Shown: positions 17,354 through 24,116 of the stretch, one piece after another
How positions within the stretch are numbered: the first letter of the stretch is position 1
How the letters are laid out: every line of letters starts with the position of its first letter
From: Oscillospiraceae bacterium
GTDB lineage: Bacteria; Bacillota_A; Clostridia; Oscillospirales; WRJC01
Assembly (NCBI GenBank): GCA_009782405.1
Contig: WRJC01000009.1
Coordinates: 1 to 64,000, forward strand
Reading direction: 5' to 3'
DNA length: 64,000 nucleotides
Position numbers and translations under genes: made by a program
The notes under the pieces: model-generated
What the model was told of the DNA's origin: nothing
Databases searched by the model: none
The model's input: only the letters and a program-made list of their open reading frames with translations

Positions 17354-17394
17354 TACTTTTGCGAATTATTGTCCTCTCCTTTGCCTCATTAGCT

Positions 17395-17988
17395 TCATTT
17401 GTTGAGAAATTCCCCCACCGCGCCGCCGGGGTGGATTGGCGCGAACTGCTCGATGCGGTAATTTGAGGCGACCATGACGGCGGCCAAAAGCGCGTCGAAG
17501 ATCGCCGCCGCCACGACGAAACTCGAAGTGGTCATTATGCCGAGCGGGTCGCTTTCGCGCTCTATTTTCATCGGAAGCACGATTTGCGCGGCTTTGGCCA
17601 TGGGCGAATCCGGATTTTCCGTGATGGCTATAAGCGTCGCTTTTTTTTGGTTGCACAGCGATGCGATGGGCAAAAGCTCCGCGGTTTTCCCCCCCCGGGA
17701 AAGCAGCGCGACCGCGTCGGATTTTTTTATGCAGCCCATCCCGCCGTGGAGCGCCTCGCCGGGCGGCAGAAAATATGCGTCGCGCTCGATGCAGCAAAGC
17801 GAATGGGCGAATTTTTTTGCCGCGATCCCGGAACCGCCGCATCCCGAGGTGATTATTTTCCCGCAGCGGCAGAGGGCGTCCACCGCCTCCATAAAAGGTC
17901 CCTTTTTCAGGTATCCTGCAATGTCGGCGATGGCCGAGCTTTCTGTTTCTATCGAATTTATGGCGCATTCCCACGCTTTTTCATTCAT
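17395..17988 (-). CDS. SIS-domain sugar-phosphate isomerase (KpsF/GutQ-like, no CBS domains)
   Basis: This 197-residue protein has the SIS-fold motif SGCGGSGIAAKKFAHSL, a PGEALHGGMG loop, LLSRGGKTAEL, LIAITENPDSPMAKAA and the terminal HPGGAVGEFL. These match arabinose-5-phosphate isomerases of the KpsF/GutQ type, which interconvert ketose and aldose phosphates. The C-terminal CBS pair of KpsF is absent, as in sugar-catabolic paralogues and hexulose-phosphate isomerases. Its ATG overlaps the TGA of the upstream alpha-mannosidase (ATGA), so translation is coupled. Downstream, 14 bp after the stop, AAAGGAGAGG at about 17371-17380 looks like a ribosome binding site for a gene now cut off by the IS. 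Confidence 0.85.
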   Translation of the reverse strand: MNEKAWECAINSIETESSAIADIAGYLKKGPFMEAVDALCRCGKIITSGCGGSGIAAKKFAHSLCCIERDAYFLPPGEALHGGMGCIKKSDAVALLSRGGKTAELLPIASLCNQKKATLIAITENPDSPMAKAAQIVLPMKIERESDPLGIMTTSSFVVAAAIFDALLAAVMVASNYRIEQFAPIHPGGAVGEFLNK

Positions 17989-20585
17989 TTCGATTTCCGC
18001 CTTTCAAGTTCGAGGGTGACGATTTTGTACGGCAAAAATTCCGCGAAAATCTCTTTTTTCGCCGAATCGAACCTCAGCTTGATTTGCGGCAGTTCCGTCC
18101 CTTCGAAATCCACCGCGCGCACCGAAATCGTGTCTGCGGGCGCTTTTATCCTGCAGGTTGTTTTTTGCCCCTCGCACTCAAAAAACCTGAGCATCGTTTT
18201 GCCGGCCGAATTGTATGCGGCCGTGTTTATGATGTTTTGCGCGCTTGCTGCAAAAAGGCTGCCTTCGGCCAAAGCGTTCGTCCCGGAATCGAATTTGAGC
18301 AGCGCGGAGGCCGGGAACGCTTTGTTTTTGTGGTATCTCTGGATATCCGCGAATTTGCCGGGCCCATCGCAGAAAATTATCGAAAAGCGGTAATCGTTTT
18401 TGCCCGTGCCGTCCGTGGCCTCGGGCATTTTTCCCACCCAGCGCTCGGTTCTTGTGAGGCGGGGCATGTGGCGGTTCAGCACGAGCCGCATCTCCCCTTT
18501 CCCGCGCTCGCGCACGTAATATACCGAGCAATTTTCCGACACTATCGCCATGGGCGCTTTCTGCGCTGTAAACGAGCACCAGTTTCGCGCATAGAATTGC
18601 CCGCATAGCCCCAATTCGAAATCAGAAGGAAATTCATCGAAAAACTCCCTCTTTTCGGCGCCGAAGGGTATGTCCGCGTATATGGCCGAATCGGCGTCCG
18701 CCTTTGTTGCAAAGACGAGCATCCCCTCGATGCCGTCGTCGAAATCGGTTTGGACTTCGATGTCCGCGCCGGCGCTGTCCTTGCCGATGCTGTATATGAC
18801 GCGGGCTTTTTGGCCCGCTATCTTTCCGCGGACCTCGTATTTATAGCGGACGGGGCCGTTTTCCAATATTTTCCAACTTTCGGGGACGAAATCATGGGAC
18901 GCAATTTCAGAATAGTTTGTGAGCCATGAATTTTCCGGCGGATACTCGATAAATTTCAGCCCGGCGTCGCAGTCGGCCGCATTGCCGGTTTTTTTGTCTT
19001 TGAGCCCTGCGAGATTTCCCTTGAAAAACGCCGCTTCGATGCGGCCGTTGTCGAAGCGCACCTCGTCCCCGCAGTCTTTCGGGTAGTTTGCGGGAAGCAG
19101 GTCTACAAAGCCGCGGGCGGGGCCGGGGCCGGAATTTTCCGCGATTTCAAGGGTCGTATAGCCGAAGGCGGGCACTTTGGCATAGACCAAAATATCTGCG
19201 CTCGTGTGTTTCGCACCCGAACTGAGCGCATAGCCTTCCTGGCAATCCAAAATCTGGTATTCCAGCTTGTTTCCCGCGCCGTCGAGCACTTCGAAATCGG
19301 CTGTGCCGTGCCACGACGTCACTTCAAGGGCTATCGCCTGCTCCGCCTCCCACATATTCGCATTGATCGCCACGGCCTGTATTTCGGATTTTCGCGGGAC
19401 GCTTTTTGTTATGTGGGCTTTGGCCATGCCGATCATGCATTCCGCTTCGAGCCTCGCCTTTTCGGCGATGTCATAAAGCTCGCGGGCGTTTTTGTCCTGT
19501 ATGTATTCCGTGGCGTGGCCCGTTATCTCGAACAGATTTTCCCACAGGCGCTCGATTTGCCATTCGGGATATGCGAAACCGAGGCTGGCGGCCAGTAGGC
19601 AAAGCTTTTCGCACAGCACGATGGCGCGGTCCAGCGCTATCCGCATGCGCCAAAGGGACTTGCTCCCCTTGAATGGGAGGTTGAAGCTGAGTTCCGCATG
19701 GTCCAAGACCCCCTCGACCACCGGCAGCCCGGTTTTTTCGAGTTCCGCAAATGCTTCGTTTAGGTTCGCGTAGCCCATTTTGGCATTTTCGCGCCTGTTC
19801 CACTCCGCGATGAACCCGTCGAGTTTCAGCGGCCTGTCATGGTGGTCCATGAGCGGCAGGCTGTCGTCGCAGCCCACAAACTGGAACACGGTTTCCACGG
19901 GAAGCTTTTCGCTCACTTTGTCGGAAAGGCAGCTTTGGAAATATTCTTCTTTTGCCTTTTCCCAGTCTTTTTCCAAATCATAGCCCAAAAATTCGTTATT
20001 TGCCCACATGCTCCCGTAAATTCCCCTCGCCGCCGTCACTTCGCTGCCGTCGAGCCCCCGCCACACGAACTGGAAAGGCACGCCCTTGTTCGTCAGGCAG
20101 GCGCTTGGACGGAGGAAATGGTAGTATTTGTGCCCGCCGAGCCTCGCGATTTGAGGCACCTGGCTGTGCCCGCAGGCGGTGTCCGCGTTGAACAGGCAGG
20201 GGATTTCCCCGATGCCGAAGCATTGCCTGAAATACTTTTTGCCCGCCATCATGTTTCGTATGTAGCTTTCCTCGCCCACATACGAAGGCCTCGCCAGGCT
20301 GTAGCCGCCGTTGAGCACGGCGATGCGCCCTTCGCGCACATAATTTTTGAACTGCCCGGCCTTTTCCGGGCAGTTTTCGAGAAAGGGGATCAGGCTGTGG
20401 ATCACGTTGTCTATGTGCCAGGTGAAATCCGGATTTTCCTTCATTTTGTCGATAACCGACAAAAAGCACTTTATATACCGCGATTTGTGCCAGGCGCGGG
20501 TGTTCACCCAAGCGTAGTCGTGGTGCGAATAGGGCAGGAGCCTGATTTTTTTCACCCTTTTGCCGTCGAGCATTTCTTTGCTCAT
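17985..20585 (-). CDS. GH38 alpha-mannosidase (copy 1)
   Basis: This 866-residue protein of glycoside hydrolase family 38 has N-terminal zinc ligands in SHHDYAW (His22, Asp23), the HIDN segment, and FNADTACGHSQVPQI with the expected nucleophile Asp135. A long C-terminal beta region follows. No signal peptide is seen, so it acts in the cytoplasm on imported mannosides. It is coupled to the SIS isomerase gene by an ATGA overlap and heads a minus-strand operon. A -10 box TATAAT lies at 20639-20634. A homologue of nearly equal length is at 42606-45200, so the cell has at least two such enzymes, probably for different linkages or glycan fragments. Confidence 0.88.
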   Translation of the reverse strand: MSKEMLDGKRVKKIRLLPYSHHDYAWVNTRAWHKSRYIKCFLSVIDKMKENPDFTWHIDNVIHSLIPFLENCPEKAGQFKNYVREGRIAVLNGGYSLARPSYVGEESYIRNMMAGKKYFRQCFGIGEIPCLFNADTACGHSQVPQIARLGGHKYYHFLRPSACLTNKGVPFQFVWRGLDGSEVTAARGIYGSMWANNEFLGYDLEKDWEKAKEEYFQSCLSDKVSEKLPVETVFQFVGCDDSLPLMDHHDRPLKLDGFIAEWNRRENAKMGYANLNEAFAELEKTGLPVVEGVLDHAELSFNLPFKGSKSLWRMRIALDRAIVLCEKLCLLAASLGFAYPEWQIERLWENLFEITGHATEYIQDKNARELYDIAEKARLEAECMIGMAKAHITKSVPRKSEIQAVAINANMWEAEQAIALEVTSWHGTADFEVLDGAGNKLEYQILDCQEGYALSSGAKHTSADILVYAKVPAFGYTTLEIAENSGPGPARGFVDLLPANYPKDCGDEVRFDNGRIEAAFFKGNLAGLKDKKTGNAADCDAGLKFIEYPPENSWLTNYSEIASHDFVPESWKILENGPVRYKYEVRGKIAGQKARVIYSIGKDSAGADIEVQTDFDDGIEGMLVFATKADADSAIYADIPFGAEKREFFDEFPSDFELGLCGQFYARNWCSFTAQKAPMAIVSENCSVYYVRERGKGEMRLVLNRHMPRLTRTERWVGKMPEATDGTGKNDYRFSIIFCDGPGKFADIQRYHKNKAFPASALLKFDSGTNALAEGSLFAASAQNIINTAAYNSAGKTMLRFFECEGQKTTCRIKAPADTISVRAVDFEGTELPQIKLRFDSAKKEIFAEFLPYKIVTLELERRKSK

Positions 20586-20633
20586 TTGTATCGCCGCCTC
20601 TCTTGCCGAATTTTTTTGTTTTCCGCGCTGTAT

Positions 20634-20663
20634 ATTATATCACATAAATTGGGGATTTGTCGA
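20634..20663 (-). promoter_or_regulatory. Probable promoter of the GH38-SIS operon
   Basis: On the minus strand TCGACA (20663-20658), an 18-bp spacer and TATAAT (20639-20634). TGTGA before the -10 gives the same extended -10 as the 12915 and 12955 promoters. The facing plus-strand side has a TATAAT at 20696-20701 without a good -35; it may serve yjbQ. Confidence 0.65.
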
Positions 20664-20788
20664 TGTGGTTCGTAAAAATTTACATAATATCAACATATAA
20701 TCAAAAAAACAAAAGTATACTTGAATTAAAAGGCGAAGACAAACGATTTTGCGAAAAAAAACGGTAAAACGATTAAGGAGAAAAAATT

Positions 20789-21289
20789 ATGGCAGTCTAT
20801 TTAGGAAAAGTCCAAGTCCAGTCCAAGGATCATTTGCCCCATTTCCACAACATCACAAAAGAGGTGAAGGAAATCGTGGAAAAATCGGGCATAAAGAACG
20901 GAATATGCACGGTGTATTCGCACCACACCACCTGCTCCGTGATGATCCAGGAGTCCTCGCACGACACGAACTATTACGGCAGGGAATACATGCAGATGGA
21001 TTTGATAGAAATCATGGAAAAACTGATACCCACCTGCCGCACCGAGGGCCAATACTACCACCCGGGGCCCAAGCACATCGAATTCGCGCTGACTTTCCCC
21101 GACGAGGAACCCAAGGGCAGCCTGAACACCGACGCCCACCTGCGCTCGTCGTTCTTCGGGCGCTCGGAGACGATCGTGGTCGAAAACGGCGCGCTGTCGC
21201 TCGGGGATTTCGGATTCATATATTTCATCGACTGGGATCAGGTGCGCGAGCGCGGGCGCGTGGCCGAGATAGTGGTCATGGGTGAATAA
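20789..21289 (+). CDS. YjbQ/UPF0047 family protein
   Basis: This 166-residue protein matches the UPF0047/YjbQ family: it has SHHTTCSVMIQE, a central GQYYHPGPKHIEFALTFPDEEP stretch, NTDAHLRSSFFG and a final GDFGFIYFIDWD strand. Some family members have weak thiamine-phosphate synthase activity, but the true role is unsettled. Here it leads an operon with a fucose-isomerase-like protein, an FGGY kinase and a glycosidase, with only 2 bp to the next gene. This suggests a part in sugar metabolism rather than thiamine synthesis. AAGGAG precedes the ATG at good spacing. Confidence 0.8.
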   Translation: MAVYLGKVQVQSKDHLPHFHNITKEVKEIVEKSGIKNGICTVYSHHTTCSVMIQESSHDTNYYGREYMQMDLIEIMEKLIPTCRTEGQYYHPGPKHIEFALTFPDEEPKGSLNTDAHLRSSFFGRSETIVVENGALSLGDFGFIYFIDWDQVRERGRVAEIVVMGE

Positions 21290-21291
21290 TC

Positions 21292-22620
21292 ATGAAAGGC
21301 CGGATAGGGTTTGTGAGCATTGCGCACCCGGACTATGTCGATGAAGTGGTGCGCGAGCAGACCAAAAAAGCGATCGGCAACATAACGGAGGCCGGCTATG
21401 AGGCAATCTGCGCCAAAGAGCCGGTCACAGGCCACTCGGACGCGATGGCGGCGGGCAAATATTTGGCGGCGGGGGATGTTTCGGGGGTCGTGCTGTTTTT
21501 GGCTTCCTGGGTGGAATGCCCGACGGTGATGTCGGCGCTTCGCGAAGTGGAGCATTTGCCGCTGTGCCTTTCGAGCTTTCCGATGTGCGAATCGGGCGGA
21601 AAGCCCGTCAGCACCGGGGCATATGTGTCCTACGCCATGATAAAGGGGGTCTTGGACAGGGCGGGGCAGCGATATGTCCCGGTCCTGGGCGATACGGGCC
21701 ACGGCGAAACAAAGCAAAAGATCGCCTGCTTTTGCCTCGGCGCCTCGACCGCCGCGAAGCTGAAAAGGAGCCGCGTGGGTCTTGTGGGCTATACCTCGAT
21801 GAGCATATATACGGGCACTTTCGACCATTTGTTCATGCGGCTGAAAGTTGGCCCGGAGATAGAGCAGATAGATTCGTATACGCTGATCAACATAGCCCAG
21901 TCCAAATCGCCCGAAGAAAAGCAAAAGGTGATAGGCTGTTACAAAGAGGCGGCGAAGATCCACGGCGAAGTGGGCGCGGAGGCGCTGCTCAAATCGGCGG
22001 GGATATATCTTGCCTCCAAGGAGCTGATTGAGCACAGGGCGCTCGACGCATTGAATATAAAGTGCCAGTACGAATTTTCAAAGGAATACAAAATGGTGCC
22101 CTGCGTGCCGCTTTCGCTTCTGGCGGACGAGGGTTTTGTGACTTCGTGCGAGGGCGATATTTTAAACACCGTGTCGATGCTCATGCTGAATTTGCTGACC
22201 GGGCAGACGGTCACATACGGGGACTGCATGACGCACTCGGAAAACACCGTCAAATTTTCCTCCTGCGGCTTTCTGCCTTTTAAAATGGGAGAGCCGGGCG
22301 GCGCGCTCATCAGAAATTTCATGCCGCACCCGGGCTTTTCGGGCATACAGTGCTCGTTTGCGTTGAGGCCGGAAAAGGTGACGCTGGCAAGGCTTGTGGA
22401 GGATCGGTGCAGCTACCATATTCTGTATTTTACCGGCATCGGAGAAAGAACGGAGCTTCGGGGAGGGTATATGCCAGCCTTGGACGTGAGTTTGGACGGC
22501 GATGTTTCGGAGCTTGTCAAAAATTATTCCGGGCAGCACTACGCGATATGCTACGGCGACTGTTCAAAGCAAATAGAGATGTTAGGCGAAATCATGGGTA
22601 TCCGCACGGTCAGGATTTAG
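21292..22620 (+). CDS. L-fucose isomerase-like protein (copy 2)
   Basis: This 442-residue protein has the family's bilobed pattern: an N-terminal half with DVSGVVLFLASWVECPTVMSAL and VPVLGDTGHGE, and a C-terminal half with TSCEGDILNTVSMLMLNLLTG, the EKVTLARLVED strand and a closing MGIRTVRI. Members isomerise aldoses such as L-fucose or L-arabinose. It resembles the 11427-12845 protein mainly in the C-terminal half. It lies between yjbQ and an FGGY kinase, the usual isomerase-kinase pair of deoxysugar or pentose pathways. No aldolase gene is in the window. The ATG stands 2 bp after the previous stop. Confidence 0.75.
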   Translation: MKGRIGFVSIAHPDYVDEVVREQTKKAIGNITEAGYEAICAKEPVTGHSDAMAAGKYLAAGDVSGVVLFLASWVECPTVMSALREVEHLPLCLSSFPMCESGGKPVSTGAYVSYAMIKGVLDRAGQRYVPVLGDTGHGETKQKIACFCLGASTAAKLKRSRVGLVGYTSMSIYTGTFDHLFMRLKVGPEIEQIDSYTLINIAQSKSPEEKQKVIGCYKEAAKIHGEVGAEALLKSAGIYLASKELIEHRALDALNIKCQYEFSKEYKMVPCVPLSLLADEGFVTSCEGDILNTVSMLMLNLLTGQTVTYGDCMTHSENTVKFSSCGFLPFKMGEPGGALIRNFMPHPGFSGIQCSFALRPEKVTLARLVEDRCSYHILYFTGIGERTELRGGYMPALDVSLDGDVSELVKNYSGQHYAICYGDCSKQIEMLGEIMGIRTVRI

Positions 22621-22634
22621 ATATGGGGGAAATA

Positions 22635-24086
22635 ATGGACGATATATACAGCGTGGGCATAGATCTGGGCACTACCGGCTGCAAGGCCGTGGTGGCCGAC
22701 CGTTTCGGGCGCATCGCGGGGGAGCGGTACATCGAATATCCGCTGATTTTGTCCGGGGGGCATATCGAGCAGGATGCGGATCTCTGGTGGGAGCTCTCTT
22801 GCCGGGCTGCGGCGGACGCGGTCAAAAAAAGCGGGGTAAAAAAAGAAGACATAAAAGCGATTTCCGCAGCCTCGCAGGGCATATCGTTCGTGCCGGTGGA
22901 TGCGGCGCTTTCCCCGCTCGGAAATGCGATTTCATGGCTGGACACAAGGGCGAAAAAACAAAGCGCGGAGATAAAAAAAAAGTTCGGCGAATGGGAAATG
23001 TTCGCAAAAACCGGCAAAAGGCCAAACGAGGGATATGTGCTCCCAAAACTGATGTGGCTGAAACAGCATAAAAAAAGCATATACAAAAAAACGCATAAAT
23101 TTTTGATGGCGCACGATTTCATCACCGCGAAAATGACCGGGGAGTGCATGACCGACCATACGATGGCGGGCGGCAGCTTGCTCTATGACGTGACAAAGCG
23201 CCGCTGGAGCGAAAAAATAGCGGGCGCGTTCGACATCGACCTCGCCTTGCTGCCAAAAATCAAGCAGTCCGGAAGCAGCGCGGGAGCTTTGAGCCCGGAG
23301 GCGGCAAAAACGATGGGCCTATGCGAAAATCTCCCGGTCGCGGTGGGCGCGCAGGATCAGAAGGCGGCGGCGCATTTCGCGCTTTTGGGGCAAAAAGCGG
23401 CCACGCTGTGCCTTGGTACGGCGGGAGCGATGGAGTTCATCGTCAAAAAGCCCGTGTTTGACAAAAAAATGAGGATACCGCTTTTTCCGTTTATCGAAGA
23501 GGGCACATGGAGCTTGGAATCGGTGATATCCACCGCAGGGGCCGCGCTGAAATGGTACAGGAACGCTTTTTATGAAGGCGAGCCTTATGAAGCCATAGAC
23601 GAGGCGGCAAAAAAATCCGAGCCGGGGAGCGGCGGGGTATTTTTCTACCCGCATTTCGGCATGGCTTCCTCACCCCATTGGCGATCGGACCAAAAAGGAA
23701 CGTTTTACGGGCTTGGGCTCGATACCTCAAAAGAAGACATCACGCGCTCGGTCTTGGAGGGCATAGCGTTCCAGATCAGGGAAAATCTGGATATCTGCGA
23801 AATCCTGAGCGAAAAAACGGGGAGCCTGACCGTATTCGGCGGCGGGAGCCGCAGCGCCGTATGGTGCCAAATCATAGCCGACATCACCGGAAAGACAATA
23901 CGGGCGCTGCCCTTCCCGGACGCGGCGGCCTTGGGGGCGGCGGCGCTCGCGCTTTTGGAGCGGGGCATTTCATGCTGCGGGGAAGGCGGCCGCCTGACAG
24001 AATACGCGCCCGATCCCGCAGCCTTTAAAAAATACGGGGAAATATACAAAAAATACCGCGAAACAGAAAAGAAGCTGCTCGTTTAA
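22635..24086 (+). CDS. FGGY-family carbohydrate kinase (xylulokinase-like)
   Basis: This 483-residue protein has the actin-fold phosphate loop GIDLGTTGCKAVV, the substrate segment ISAASQG, the catalytic region VAVGAQDQKAAA with its Asp, and the ADP-binding GGGSRSAVWCQIIADITGK. It phosphorylates a ketose or polyol, most like xylulokinases. Together with the upstream isomerase it forms the second step of a sugar entry route. The ATG at 22635 is five bases after GGGGGA. The in-frame ATG at 22623 would place that sequence inside the gene, so 22635 is preferred. Confidence 0.88.
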   Translation: MDDIYSVGIDLGTTGCKAVVADRFGRIAGERYIEYPLILSGGHIEQDADLWWELSCRAAADAVKKSGVKKEDIKAISAASQGISFVPVDAALSPLGNAISWLDTRAKKQSAEIKKKFGEWEMFAKTGKRPNEGYVLPKLMWLKQHKKSIYKKTHKFLMAHDFITAKMTGECMTDHTMAGGSLLYDVTKRRWSEKIAGAFDIDLALLPKIKQSGSSAGALSPEAAKTMGLCENLPVAVGAQDQKAAAHFALLGQKAATLCLGTAGAMEFIVKKPVFDKKMRIPLFPFIEEGTWSLESVISTAGAALKWYRNAFYEGEPYEAIDEAAKKSEPGSGGVFFYPHFGMASSPHWRSDQKGTFYGLGLDTSKEDITRSVLEGIAFQIRENLDICEILSEKTGSLTVFGGGSRSAVWCQIIADITGKTIRALPFPDAAALGAAALALLERGISCCGEGGRLTEYAPDPAAFKKYGEIYKKYRETEKKLLV

Positions 24087-24116
24087 CAAATGAATCAAAA
24101 AAGGGGGGATGGCCAA

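Larger units (their letters stand above)
15655..17372 (-). mobile_element. IS607-family insertion sequence (tnpA, tnpB and probable omega-RNA)
   Basis: The element contains a MerR-HTH/serine-recombinase TnpA and an overlapping-frame TnpB, the IS607 gene pair. The A+T-rich, Lys-rich coding composition contrasts with the G+C-rich neighbours, a sign of transfer. IS607 elements make no target duplication and have poorly conserved ends, so the limits are approximate: about 15655 by the conserved tnpB 3' sequence and about 17372 by the return of host-like sequence. It lies between two same-strand host genes that were probably one operon. Confidence 0.75.

Noticed and set aside
22350..22634. N-terminal extension of the FGGY kinase
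   Set aside because: It overlaps the upstream isomerase gene in another frame; the FGGY fold begins at 22635.
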